From Myxococcota bacterium (GTDB taxonomy: Bacteria > Myxococcota_A > UBA9160 > UBA4427): a DNA stretch of 64,000 nt. Made by a program: the position numbers and the translations under genes. Position 1 is the stretch's first letter. Every line of letters begins with the position of its first letter. The notes below the pieces were generated by a model. That model was not told where the DNA came from. It was given only the letters and a program-made list of their open reading frames with translations, and ran no database searches. Of this stretch, positions 8,631 through 17,715 are shown piece after piece. Location of the stretch: positions 62,001 through 126,000 of the forward strand of contig JANQEL010000235.1 in assembly GCA_028278345.1 (NCBI GenBank). The letters run 5' to 3'.

Positions 8631-9002
8631 TTACATGGACTCGACCGCCGCGACGAGCCTGCCTAGATATCCTTCCGTCTTTTCGACGAACGCGATCGCA
8701 CCCGCTGCCTCGGCGGAATGTACTGCATCGATGTCTGTGCTTACGATGATTGCATTCACCTCCTTCGATGCCGATTGTTGTCTCGTCCAGGCAAGAAACT
8801 CAACCCCTGTGCCGTCAGGTAGATGTTGATCCAATACTAAGAGATCGAATTCGATTCCTGCGGTCAACTCCTTGGCGATCGTCAGCGACTCGGCCCACTT
8901 GACTCGGCCGAACCGCTCCAACCGTGCAAGCATCAGATTGGCATGGCCGCGGTCATCCTCGACCAAGAGAATGTCCAGGTTGTCCACCGAGTTCGTGGTC
9001 AT
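8631..9002 (-). CDS. single-domain response regulator (receiver)
   Basis: This 123-residue protein is a lone REC domain with no output module. It has the acidic pair 'LLVEDD' near the start, the phospho-acceptor Asp in 'LLVLDQHLPDG' and the conserved Lys in 'IAFVEKTEGYL'. It starts 6 bp after the histidine kinase stop and is last in the minus-strand operon. The sequence resembles the receiver of the regulator at 17716 ('EDD..HA.LM', 'LPDG.G.E'), so both may take phosphate from the same kinase. A stand-alone receiver could act as a phosphate sink or through protein contact. Confidence 0.9.
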   Translation of the reverse strand: MTTNSVDNLDILLVEDDRGHANLMLARLERFGRVKWAESLTIAKELTAGIEFDLLVLDQHLPDGTGVEFLAWTRQQSASKEVNAIIVSTDIDAVHSAEAAGAIAFVEKTEGYLGRLVAAVESM

Positions 9003-9008
9003 ATGGAT

Positions 9009-10355
9009 CTAAAGGCCATGCTCGTTCTCGAGGGGCGCCTCAGGAAGCGTAAAGAATACCGATGTGCCTTGGCCGTCGCCTGACTCGGCCCAAATCTTCC
9101 CACCCACTCGTGAGATCATTCTCTTGAGTGAGTACAGGCCCAGCCCGAGGCCCTGAGACTTCACGTCGGGCCCACGAACGAAGGGCTCGAAGACCCTATT
9201 GATTCGCTCCGGAGCGATACCGACACCGTTATCCGAAACGCAGAACAAGGATCCCGAGCGCCGAGCTGTCGCTGAGACTCGAACTACCAGCTCTTGGTCA
9301 TCTGGGTTGTGGGCGATCGCGTTGGTGACCAGGTTTCTGACTATATGTTGAAGGGCCTCCCGCCGTACGAAGACCCTCGGAAAGACCCCTGAGACCACAA
9401 CCGAGTCGTGGTCACGAAACTCCGCGGCGACTAGTTCGATTACCACGGCTCCGAACTCCACGGGTGTATCGCTCTCTACCTTTGCTCCATCTCTCATGAC
9501 TCCTACCAGCCCCGCGAGCATCGCATCCCCCCTACGCAGTGCTGCGATAGTCTCGGCCAAGAACTCGTCTCTTTGAGCTGGGTCTTCAGTTTGGGCCAAC
9601 TTGGCGTTCTCCAGAGCAATGGTCACCGGACTTCGAAGGTCGTGTGACACTGCTCGCGCGTATAGACGGATATTCTCCTCCGATTGTTCCAGGCTGGTGT
9701 TCCGTTGGGTCAGCTCTAAGGTTCGCTGATTGACTCGCGTCTCTAGTTCACGATTGAGTTCATCTGCACTGGCCTGGGCAGCTCGCCAGGAGTCAGCAAG
9801 CCAGCCCGAAATGAACGCAAGGGCCATCACGCCTGCGCCGTTCGCAAGCCCAGGCATCAGTGGCCATTCGGTCTCCAGGTCGTACGGGATCGGTTGCGGA
9901 CGCCATGTAACGAACTCGGCATGCACCGCCCAAATCAATAGGGCGTACAGAGCCGAGCTTGCTAAACCGACAAGAATCGCCGCAGAACTCGAATGGACGG
10001 CGGCGGCCATCACGACTAGGAACCCGAAGATGATAAGCCCGTAGCGCTCCGCTTCGGCTCCGACGAGGTAGATGCCAACGACCATGCAGAGCGTGTCTAC
10101 CAGCACTCCGATCATGGAAAGCGTTCGGAGATCCCACATCCCGCGTTGGGCCAGTGAGAAGTACGCGAATGTCATTCCGAGGTCGAACATCAACAAGAGA
10201 TAGACGTACGCGATCTGTTCATTGACGCCGGCAAAGAGCTGAACAAGCAAAAGAACGAGGAACGTGGCGACTAGGGTAATTACGCGCCCGTACTGATACG
10301 CCCTAAAGAGGTCACGCGGAGATTCGGGAAATCGGTCTATCTGTTGCCTACTCAC
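9009..10355 (-). CDS. membrane histidine kinase
   Basis: This 448-residue protein has six probable membrane helices (about residues 22-205) with no large periplasmic loop, then a short coiled coil. HisKA follows, with the phospho-accepting His in 'AVSHDLRSPV', and then HATPase_c with N box 'NLVTNAIAHN', G1 'DNGVGIA' and G2 'GLGLGLYSL'. The membrane-embedded sensor suggests detection of a lipid or of membrane state (inference). It starts with GTG inside the last codons of the permease gene (8 bp overlap) and is followed 6 bp later by the receiver gene, so kinase and receiver are a pair in the lipid-transport operon. Confidence 0.93.
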   Translation of the reverse strand: MSRQQIDRFPESPRDLFRAYQYGRVITLVATFLVLLLVQLFAGVNEQIAYVYLLLMFDLGMTFAYFSLAQRGMWDLRTLSMIGVLVDTLCMVVGIYLVGAEAERYGLIIFGFLVVMAAAVHSSSAAILVGLASSALYALLIWAVHAEFVTWRPQPIPYDLETEWPLMPGLANGAGVMALAFISGWLADSWRAAQASADELNRELETRVNQRTLELTQRNTSLEQSEENIRLYARAVSHDLRSPVTIALENAKLAQTEDPAQRDEFLAETIAALRRGDAMLAGLVGVMRDGAKVESDTPVEFGAVVIELVAAEFRDHDSVVVSGVFPRVFVRREALQHIVRNLVTNAIAHNPDDQELVVRVSATARRSGSLFCVSDNGVGIAPERINRVFEPFVRGPDVKSQGLGLGLYSLKRMISRVGGKIWAESGDGQGTSVFFTLPEAPLENEHGL

Positions 10356-12960
10356 GTTGCGACTCGCGACGGTAGGGGAGACTGGCTATATGAGAAATCG
10401 GCAGTGCCGAAGCAGCTACCGAGACTGCGGCTGCCGCTAGAAGTGCGGTGCCGATGATTGGCCACGGAAGCACGAAATCAAGTTGCATACCTCCGCCGAT
10501 ACGAACTGAATCGGTGACGACGCTCCTAGCGATGTACGTTCCCGCTATGCAGCCTGAAGTGCCACCGACAATTCCGATGATCAGGGACTCACTTCGAAGG
10601 AGTCTGGCGACCTGGTGGGAAGTGGCGCCGATTTCCCTCATCAAATGAAACTCGGACTCTCTTTCACCAGCTGCAATCATGAAGAAGCTCATGATTGAGG
10701 CGACCACCACGACTACAGCGACAAACACCAGCGCGTAGCCCGCGTAAAAGGCAGAGTCTACGATCTCTTCTGCGGCCAGTATCACATCTTCGATTGCCTG
10801 CGCTGAAACGCCGAACTCACCGCCTAGAGTGCTTTCGATTCGAGCGATGACCTCTTGTGGTTCGTAGCCTTTGCTAGTCCATACGTGATATGCGTTCGCG
10901 CTGTCATCAAGCCACAAGCGAGCGAAGCGATCCTTCGAAACGATGATGGAGCCCAAATCGGAGTTGTAGTCAATAGCCACAGCTGCGACTTCGAGTCGAA
11001 CTCGACCACTCGGGGAGCGAACCTCCAGAATCTCGCCAGGGTCGAGTCCGTGCTTGACCGCCAACGTTTCGCTGATGATCGCGTGAGTGCCCGAGCGCAG
11101 TCCTTGATCGTGGGACGTGATGTTGCCCGCCTTGATCAAATACCGGTCGGGGTCCGTCAATCCGTCAGAGTCCCTTGCTACAACAACGGCCCACCGATCC
11201 AAGAAGGGCTGAGCGACAAGGCGGTACGCCTCAACGGATGAAATGCCTTGAATCGAGGCTAGTCTCGATTCGACGGCGCCGGGTATAGCCCGACTCGACG
11301 GGAGAAAGCCGACGTCACCACGAGATGCGACAACGATCTCGGACTGCTGAGTCGAACGTAGCCATGACAGGACGCCTTCTCGGAGACTCCCAACCGTTCC
11401 CACGGTCATGAGGAAGTACGAAACACCAGCCATTATGGACACAATGGCTACAGCACTTCTCGTCGGATCTGCCGTGACCGTGCGCCATGCTATCGAGAGT
11501 TGGATACAGGAGCTTCGCCCAAGGATTCGAGACACAGGCTTACGAGCCCACTGCAACAGCTTTGGAATCAGCAAGCCGAAGCCCAAGAACACGAGACAAG
11601 CACCCACGGTAACGAGGCCCCCCAGAACCTCGGCGTCGAGCTCACGAAGCTGAAGGGATCTCGACAGAACGCCAACAGTAAGCAGGCCGGCGCCAAACTT
11701 TGCGTATCGAGCACTCTTTGCAGCGCGAGAGACCGAGGGAGAGGTTACTCGGAGCCCGCTGCCGATATCTGATGCGCTTCGAACGGGTGAAACCGCTGCG
11801 CAAAGGGTGAGCAGAACCCCACATCCATATCCGATTGCGATTGTCTCGTTCGTGACGGTGAATACCGACGATTGAAGCGGCAAGTACAATGCTGCGATCG
11901 CGCCACGGAATACAGATGACGCGAGCTTTGCGATTGCAAGTCCAATCGCAATCCCGAGACTTGACGAAAGAAGCCCGATTAGCAGCGACTCCATTGCCAT
12001 CAGGGCCAGCAGAGACCGTGGTGTAGCGCCGAGCGCAACCATCATATCGAGTACGGGTTTTCGATTTGATGCCGACATCGACATCACGTTGAATATGATC
12101 AACGCACCGACAACGAGAGCGAGGCTACCCGCCACTCCCAAAATCAGGCGAATATTGAAAAGCATGTTCCGAATTTCGGGAGATTCGGACCCGCTCCAGA
12201 TGACCGTTCCGTAGTTGCCGACGAGCATCTCAATTCGAGACGAAGCACCGTTCACGTCAATCGCATCTCGATCGAGTCGAACGTCGATTGCATCAACGAG
12301 ACTGGCGCGTTCCAGTAGTAACTGGGCGCGCGGAAGGTCCATTATCACGAAGTCAGAGTCGAACCCGGCTCCTACTAGATTCGGTGCGAACACGCCCGCA
12401 ACAAAGAGTTCCTTGATTCCTGAACGAAGCTCACCGCGGATCGTCGAGCAGAGCTCGACACCCCAGTCGTGTGCAAGCTCGCTGGGAATGGCGATCGCGT
12501 TTGATCGAAGCAGAAAATCGGATTCCTGACACACCCGAAAGTCCGGGTTGTCCCGGATTCCATCGTCAAGATGGATTCGGTCGCCACCGAGTAGGTCCAG
12601 CCCGACAAGCGCAATCGGCGTTTCGCGCAGGACTGCTTGCCCCAGAATGATCGCTTGGGCATCTGCGACCCCGTCTTGTGCTCGAACTACCTCGAGGAGC
12701 TGTTCAGGCACTCCGGCGAAGCCGTTGGCTACTCGAAGGTCCGTCGTCGAGGCAGAGGGGGCGGCGGCTCTTGCGACAGATTCGACGGCCGAATCGACGA
12801 TAACGCGTGTTGCCGCGATCGTTGCCACGCCCAATGAAACAGATAGAACGAGGAGGCTGAATCGAATTCTGTGGCGAAAGACGAAGGGAATCGTTGAGTG
12901 GCGAAGGAGCGCAATAGCACGGCGAAGATGGCTGCGTCGAGTGACTCTTCGTCGTCGCAA
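10348..12960 (-). CDS. 10-TM FtsX-like ABC transporter permease
   Basis: This 870-residue permease has the duplicated FtsX architecture. An N-terminal TM helix is followed by a large periplasmic domain and three TM helices. The first FtsX coupling region is 'VLDMMVALGATPRSL'. Two central helices, a second TM plus periplasmic domain, and a final three-TM FtsX module ('LMREIGATSHQVARLL') complete it. Paired FtsX halves in one chain suit a LolCE- or MacB-like mechanotransmission exporter. No ATPase domain is present; the divergent ATPase gene at 16749 is the obvious partner. TTG start, 14 bp after the flavoprotein stop. Confidence 0.92.
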   Translation of the reverse strand: MRRRRVTRRSHLRRAIALLRHSTIPFVFRHRIRFSLLVLSVSLGVATIAATRVIVDSAVESVARAAAPSASTTDLRVANGFAGVPEQLLEVVRAQDGVADAQAIILGQAVLRETPIALVGLDLLGGDRIHLDDGIRDNPDFRVCQESDFLLRSNAIAIPSELAHDWGVELCSTIRGELRSGIKELFVAGVFAPNLVGAGFDSDFVIMDLPRAQLLLERASLVDAIDVRLDRDAIDVNGASSRIEMLVGNYGTVIWSGSESPEIRNMLFNIRLILGVAGSLALVVGALIIFNVMSMSASNRKPVLDMMVALGATPRSLLALMAMESLLIGLLSSSLGIAIGLAIAKLASSVFRGAIAALYLPLQSSVFTVTNETIAIGYGCGVLLTLCAAVSPVRSASDIGSGLRVTSPSVSRAAKSARYAKFGAGLLTVGVLSRSLQLRELDAEVLGGLVTVGACLVFLGFGLLIPKLLQWARKPVSRILGRSSCIQLSIAWRTVTADPTRSAVAIVSIMAGVSYFLMTVGTVGSLREGVLSWLRSTQQSEIVVASRGDVGFLPSSRAIPGAVESRLASIQGISSVEAYRLVAQPFLDRWAVVVARDSDGLTDPDRYLIKAGNITSHDQGLRSGTHAIISETLAVKHGLDPGEILEVRSPSGRVRLEVAAVAIDYNSDLGSIIVSKDRFARLWLDDSANAYHVWTSKGYEPQEVIARIESTLGGEFGVSAQAIEDVILAAEEIVDSAFYAGYALVFVAVVVVVASIMSFFMIAAGERESEFHLMREIGATSHQVARLLRSESLIIGIVGGTSGCIAGTYIARSVVTDSVRIGGGMQLDFVLPWPIIGTALLAAAAVSVAASALPISHIASLPYRRESQRE

Positions 12961-12974
12961 AACGGATGCCCTCC

Positions 12975-14789
12975 CTATGTTCGGGACACATCATCGAACT
13001 GGTCGCGAAAAAGCGAAATCGATTGTTTGGTACGAGCGTACTCATCCGCCAACGCTCGCACCCACTCGAATGAATGCGAAGAACGGTTCGATGCGTGCAA
13101 GGCAACGCGGGCAGCTGTATGCACAAGCAGCCGATTGCGAAGCCCTTCGTCTGGACTGAGCCTGTCCAGGCTGAGGCTCGCGAGCTCATGGTAAGCGCCC
13201 CGAACCTCCCTGCTGGCTGCTATCCGCGACGATTCGCGGAGTCTGGCTAACTGGGAGAACATCCGAGCGAGTACTCGATCAGCGAGTCCGAGCGTGAAGT
13301 ACGACTCCGCCCAATCGCCGCCTCGCGAGTCGTCGGTCGATGAGAGTTGCCGGATCTCAACGGAGTCGATGGCGAAAGTTGCAATTCGAAGAAGTTCGAG
13401 AGACCTAGCGATTCGATGATCATCGTCATGCAAGTCGAGATGTTGACACCCCGCGGTTCGGATGGAGTAGTAGACGGTCGCGAGCGGGGGTGGGCAATCC
13501 GGGAGTTGCAGCATCTCGCGGATCAGGTCGGAAAAGAACGGACGCTCGCGGGAACTCAGTTCGACTGCGCGATCGACCGCGATTCTTGCTAGTTCCTCGA
13601 CTCGGCTGTCTGCTGAGATCGAACTTGCTGACTTAGAGCTTCTAACTTCGGTTTCGAGCATTCGAAATACGGAACGCGCGACGCTAGAGCTTCTTCCGAA
13701 CATCGGGATGATTTCCCGCGAAAGATGGGCGGTGCTCTGATGTGCCTGAGTCAGTTTGTCGGAGAGACGGTCATACGTGCGATTCCAGCGAAGCAGTGAG
13801 GCGCCGTAGTGGTCCAGATCGGAGCCGGTCTCCAAGTGATCTATGACTGCGGATGCCGCAAGACCTCCAGTGGTTAGAGCTTGGGAGATCCCTTCGCCGG
13901 TGAATGGATTTGCCACTCCGGCGCAGTCACCTACCGCCAGTATTCCGGCACCGCAGTTCGAGCGTGCGCTGCCGCCGATTCGAATCGGCGCTCCGACTGC
14001 TCGGCCGATCGGCTCGGCATGGGCGAATCTCGGATCCCGCAGGACTAGTTTCCGCTCGAACTCCCGAAGCAAGACGCGAAGATTCGGTGCGCTTTGCGGT
14101 CTAGAGAAGTAGCCAGCTCCGACGTTCGCGAGGCCGTCGCCCACCGGAAATACCCAGCCATATCCAACGATGGGGATACCGAGGGCCTCGAGAGGAAAGT
14201 GCATCTCAAAACTATGAGACTCGCCGGGGAATTCGACGCCGTGCCAGTACCGCCGTGCGGCGAAGCACACGTGAGAGACGGTTGCCTGACGTACTGGCGC
14301 TTGGCGACGTAGCGAGCCTACCGACCCTTCGCCCAGAATCGTGACCGGGGCCAAGGCCGTCTCTAGGGCGCCGTTGGGTGTTCGCATTCGGACGCCGCGA
14401 ACTACGTCACCGTCAACGACGAGTGACTCGGCGGTGGTCATCTGTCGAACCTCCGCTCCGGCTTTGGAGGCGGCGCGGAGAAGCTCGCCGTCGAGAAACT
14501 GACGAGGCACAACAGCCCCCGGGTAACTATTGCGAAGTTCGAACTCGGCCGTAGCGTTGCCACTTGTCGACTTGGTAACAACCCGAGAAATCCTGGGAGC
14601 CTCGCCGAGATCGATCCCCAGTGATTCGACCAGTCGCACGGCCTCTGGGAACAGACCGTCACCACAGGCCTTGTCCCGGGGGAAGGATGATCTGTCCACC
14701 AGCAAGACCCGGGATCCCGCAGTAGCGAGCCGAATCGCTGCAGCGCTTCCTGATGGTCCGCCGCCGACTATGATGGCGTCTAGCTTCAT
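12975..14789 (-). CDS. geranylgeranyl-reductase-like flavoprotein with degenerate prenyl-synthase-like C-terminal domain
   Basis: The first 390 residues are a GGR-family FAD oxidoreductase: Rossmann 'IIVGGGPSGSAAA', 'DKACGDGLFP', and the FAD motif 'VGDCAGVANPFTGEGI'. Such enzymes hydrogenate prenyl chains. The last ~175 residues are helical and align by eye with trans-prenyl synthases. 'LELLRIATFAIDSVEIRQ' matches the first Asp-rich region of the neighbouring synthase, and 'HTAARVALHAS' plus 'SISLFRDQFDD' match its second, but both catalytic DDxxD motifs are lost. I use the ATG at 14789, which overlaps the synthase stop as ATGA; the upstream GTG at 14813 is less likely. Confidence 0.85.
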   Translation of the reverse strand: MKLDAIIVGGGPSGSAAAIRLATAGSRVLLVDRSSFPRDKACGDGLFPEAVRLVESLGIDLGEAPRISRVVTKSTSGNATAEFELRNSYPGAVVPRQFLDGELLRAASKAGAEVRQMTTAESLVVDGDVVRGVRMRTPNGALETALAPVTILGEGSVGSLRRQAPVRQATVSHVCFAARRYWHGVEFPGESHSFEMHFPLEALGIPIVGYGWVFPVGDGLANVGAGYFSRPQSAPNLRVLLREFERKLVLRDPRFAHAEPIGRAVGAPIRIGGSARSNCGAGILAVGDCAGVANPFTGEGISQALTTGGLAASAVIDHLETGSDLDHYGASLLRWNRTYDRLSDKLTQAHQSTAHLSREIIPMFGRSSSVARSVFRMLETEVRSSKSASSISADSRVEELARIAVDRAVELSSRERPFFSDLIREMLQLPDCPPPLATVYYSIRTAGCQHLDLHDDDHRIARSLELLRIATFAIDSVEIRQLSSTDDSRGGDWAESYFTLGLADRVLARMFSQLARLRESSRIAASREVRGAYHELASLSLDRLSPDEGLRNRLLVHTAARVALHASNRSSHSFEWVRALADEYARTKQSISLFRDQFDDVSRT

Positions 14790-15802
14790 TCCTTCGCAGA
14801 GCTCCGAACACACGGCAGGGTTGTCTGAAAGAACGTGTCCATCAGGTGGGTGAGATTAGAAAGGGGGCCTGAGGCCGGGAGGCGATCGATCGCTTTCAAG
14901 AACTCCTGCCTTTCAGATGCTGCGATTCTCTCGGCTTTGTGAAACCCACCGGCCGAGATCGCAAGTTCAACTACGCGGCGTGATCGTTCTAGAGGCAAAG
15001 GCCGACCATCATCCTCAAGAATTCCAGTCAGCTCCTGGCCCTCAGGAGTCCCTGATCGCGCAGCGAGTTGAATCGGCAAGGAGTAGAAACGATTTCGCAG
15101 GTCTGTTGCGCTCGGCCTCGCCCGCGGATCGAATTGGACGAAGTCGAGTAGGTCATCGCACAGCTGATACGCCGTACCAAGGTGTGAGCCGATCTCTCCG
15201 AATGCGTTTACGTTCCGCGCTCCGCCGCACCAGGCACCACATTTGGCTGCAAGCTCGAAGAGAGCGCCAGTCTTTCGCCGTGCCATCGCGATGTACGAAG
15301 TGACAGAAACAGATAGATCGCCCGCGGTCTCCATCTCTTGAAGTTGGCCAGCCGAAACGTCCAGAGAGGTTCGACCCCACCAGACTGGCAGTGGGTCGGG
15401 GAGTGCAGCAAATAGCGCGTTCGCATGAACGAGGAGGTGAGCTCCGCCAACGGAGGCGACACGAACCCCCCATTTTCGGTGCGTCGAGGGGCTCTCGCGA
15501 CGGATGTCGGAACGGTCGACTATGTCGTCGTGGTAGAGCGTTCCAACGTGAGCGATTTCGATTGCTAGCGCCGCCCGGCGCGCCGAATCCCAGTCGGTCG
15601 CCGCGGAGTTCCTGCTGGCATGCAAGGCACACAGAAATAGGACTTGCGGTCGCAGAAGCTTGCCGGACGTTCCCACCGGCAACCCGTGAACTCCCGCCAG
15701 GCGAGACGCCGAGAACTCTCCCGTCACTAGACGGCGCACGTTCTCGAGTTCATCTGATACCCGATCCTGAGTACTCCGAAGGTATGTGCGCTCTTCGGTC
15801 AT
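14786..15802 (-). CDS. trans-polyprenyl (isoprenyl) diphosphate synthase
   Basis: This 338-residue enzyme of the FPP/GGPP synthase fold condenses IPP with allylic diphosphates. Both Asp-rich motifs are intact: 'YHDDIVDRSD' (FARM) with the following Arg, and 'QLCDDLLDF' (SARM). 'GKLLRP' near residue 47 and 'RRKTGALFELA' are also typical. Chain length cannot be read with certainty. It overlaps the LolA-like gene by 4 bp at its start and the reductase gene at its end. Synthase next to reductase implies a saturated or partly saturated prenyl product. Confidence 0.94.
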   Translation of the reverse strand: MTEERTYLRSTQDRVSDELENVRRLVTGEFSASRLAGVHGLPVGTSGKLLRPQVLFLCALHASRNSAATDWDSARRAALAIEIAHVGTLYHDDIVDRSDIRRESPSTHRKWGVRVASVGGAHLLVHANALFAALPDPLPVWWGRTSLDVSAGQLQEMETAGDLSVSVTSYIAMARRKTGALFELAAKCGAWCGGARNVNAFGEIGSHLGTAYQLCDDLLDFVQFDPRARPSATDLRNRFYSLPIQLAARSGTPEGQELTGILEDDGRPLPLERSRRVVELAISAGGFHKAERIAASERQEFLKAIDRLPASGPLSNLTHLMDTFFQTTLPCVRSSAKE

Positions 15803-16632
15803 CGTAGTCCTCGCGCGTCTCTCTTTGTGTCGCCAAACTCCAATGCGGTAGTCGTGAATCGTTCAGTCGGAACACGTTCCAATAGCTCAATCCGAGAAAC
15901 TTCCAGTACCGTCATTGTTCCTGCACCTGAAGAGAATTCCATCCGCGTCGGGATGTAGAACCCATCCTTCTCAATGACATTCTCCGTCGGGATCCTTGCC
16001 GTCTTAAGCAGCTCGGGACCTTTGTAGAACTCGATTCTCGAAATAGTCGGCAACTCTCGGTCGAACCAAGCTATCAATCGGGCATAGGCACTCGGAAAGC
16101 CGTTAGGTGTTAGTTCAACTACAAGAGCTGGCCGACCATCAAGAGAATCCTCTCGCAAGAACCTAGGTTTCCACTGTGGCGCTCGCTTGCCCTCAAGATC
16201 TTCAAACGCCAGGTCGGTTCCAAAGAAGCGATCTCCCCGCTGGTACAGCGAGACTCGTCTCACCTTCTTGAGGGAAGGCTGATATACGAATACGTCGTAC
16301 TCGAAAGTTGGACGCTCCCTGAGCAGGATTCCCAAGTCCCGCATCTCTTGCGGATATCCGAATCTGACCAACATCCGGTTGAGGCCCACACTCGCCGACT
16401 GTCGAATCACTTGGGCGGAACGTTGGAATTCCTGATCCGACGTGTGCGCGGTGAAGGTGACATCTTGGATCGAGCTGAATCCGTAGAGATTGTCGAACGC
16501 GCGACGCACAGTCTGTTCGATATCCGGGGCCGCTACGTGGGGCGGTTGGGCATCCTCTGCTACCGATTCTGCACGAGCCGATAGGCAGATGCATACGATT
16601 AGAAGGATTGTGACTGGACCGCGGGTGTTCAC
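15799..16632 (-). CDS. LolA-like outer-membrane lipoprotein-sorting protein
   Basis: The 277-residue protein starts with GTG and a signal peptide (cleavage around 'CLSARA'). The mature part has the half-barrel pattern of LolA_like proteins: 'QDVTFTAHTSDQEFQRSAQV', 'FEYDVFVYQPSLKKVRRVS', and 'DSLDGRPALVVELTP', then 'FDRELPTISRIEFY'. Members of this group sit beside lipid exporters and are thought to carry lipids across the periplasm. It is the first gene of the operon, overlapping the prenyl synthase by 4 bp, and diverges from the ABC ATPase. Confidence 0.85.
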   Translation of the reverse strand: MNTRGPVTILLIVCICLSARAESVAEDAQPPHVAAPDIEQTVRRAFDNLYGFSSIQDVTFTAHTSDQEFQRSAQVIRQSASVGLNRMLVRFGYPQEMRDLGILLRERPTFEYDVFVYQPSLKKVRRVSLYQRGDRFFGTDLAFEDLEGKRAPQWKPRFLREDSLDGRPALVVELTPNGFPSAYARLIAWFDRELPTISRIEFYKGPELLKTARIPTENVIEKDGFYIPTRMEFSSGAGTMTVLEVSRIELLERVPTERFTTTALEFGDTKRDARGLR

Positions 16633-16748
16633 GTCGTTTTCCTTGCGATCAACAGGGGTGCAACTAGGAGCGCATGGAGCCTAGAGCTTCGTCTCAAAGC
16701 CAGTCTGCGGGAGTTCGATCCTCATCTTCGTGATTACCAGGTGAACTC

Positions 16749-17447
16749 ATGAGATCTCGAGAAGTAGATAATGTAGCTCCCCCGCGAGTCGAAATGATCG
16801 ACGTTCACGTCGAGTACAGGCGCGGAAGAGTCGAGATCGAAGCTCTGCGAGGCGCGAATCTCTCAGTAGCTGCAGGGGAGTTCCTGGCGATAAACGGACC
16901 GAGCGGGAGTGGGAAATCTACGTTGCTTCGCGCGGTCGCAGGGCTCTGCGTGATCAGCGAGGGTGAGGTCAAGTTGGATGGGCGGTCACTTCGAGGGATG
17001 ACCGAGTCAGAGTTAGCTGTGATGCGCCGTCGCGACATTGGAATGGTCCATCAGCTGTTCAATCTGCTCCCGGATCTCTCGGCGTCTGAGAACGTCGGGT
17101 TCCCGCTAGATCTAGACGGCTTCAAATCCGATGAAGTTCGATCCAGAGCGATTGCGGAAATGGAGCGTCTAGGAATTGCAGGTCTCGCGGACCGTATGCC
17201 GGAAGAGCTGTCCGGCGGCGAGCAACTCAGAGTCGCTCTAGCCCGCGCGCTCGTCGTGCAACCTCTAATTCTACTTGCAGACGAGCCCACTGGAGCGCTG
17301 GACCAGGAAGCTAGCCAGAAAGTCATGAGCATCCTTCGAGAGCTGAACGGGCAGGGGATCACGATTCTGATGGTTACACATAACCCGGATGTCGCGGCCT
17401 ACGCAGAGCGAACCGTGAGCGTGGTAGATGGAGCCATTATCGATTAA
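16749..17447 (+). CDS. ABC transporter ATP-binding protein (LolD/MacB type)
   Basis: This 232-residue ATPase has Walker A 'GPSGSGKST', Q-loop 'GMVHQLFNLLPDLSASENV', signature 'LSGGEQLRVALARAL', Walker B 'ILLADEPTGALD' and H-loop 'MVTHNPD'. The 'LFNLLP.L...ENV..PL' stretch is typical of the LolD/MacB/FtsE group that energises FtsX permeases. It is encoded divergently from the operon holding the permease, which has no other ATPase. The 116 bp between the two starts should contain both promoters. Confidence 0.95.
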   Translation: MRSREVDNVAPPRVEMIDVHVEYRRGRVEIEALRGANLSVAAGEFLAINGPSGSGKSTLLRAVAGLCVISEGEVKLDGRSLRGMTESELAVMRRRDIGMVHQLFNLLPDLSASENVGFPLDLDGFKSDEVRSRAIAEMERLGIAGLADRMPEELSGGEQLRVALARALVVQPLILLADEPTGALDQEASQKVMSILRELNGQGITILMVTHNPDVAAYAERTVSVVDGAIID

Positions 17448-17553
17448 CCACGCGCAGGACTAGGACCCAAAGTCTTGGGAGTTGCAAAGCCCGCGGTGGA
17501 GCATGTTGTCGAAAGCATCGGCAATACGGGCCCTTCTACATGGCTTCTGCGTG

Positions 17554-17573
17554 AACGGCCGAGATCGGCCGTT
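17554..17573. terminator. perfect stem AACGGCCGA-GA-TCGGCCGTT
   Basis: A 9 bp perfect inverted repeat with a 2 bp centre lies about 110 bp after the ATPase gene and is followed by only three T residues. It could be a terminator, or an operator for the next gene (see the related palindrome at 6884). The rest of the interval 17448-17715 holds no gene I can support. Confidence 0.4.
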
Positions 17574-17715
17574 TCGTCGCGGTGGTCCGGACTCTAGGAT
17601 TCGACATCGGAGCCGTTTCAAGGCCAGCTACGGCGACTTGAGATTCGACGCTGTCAAGCGAGTGCCGAATCTATATTGACAACGCATGCTGCCAGTCGTT
17701 CGTCTGTAGACAAGG

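Noticed and set aside
8442-8666. 74-residue plus-strand ORF in the 8.4-8.6 kb gap
   Set aside because: It overlaps the end of the receiver gene, has no ribosome site and no recognisable pattern.
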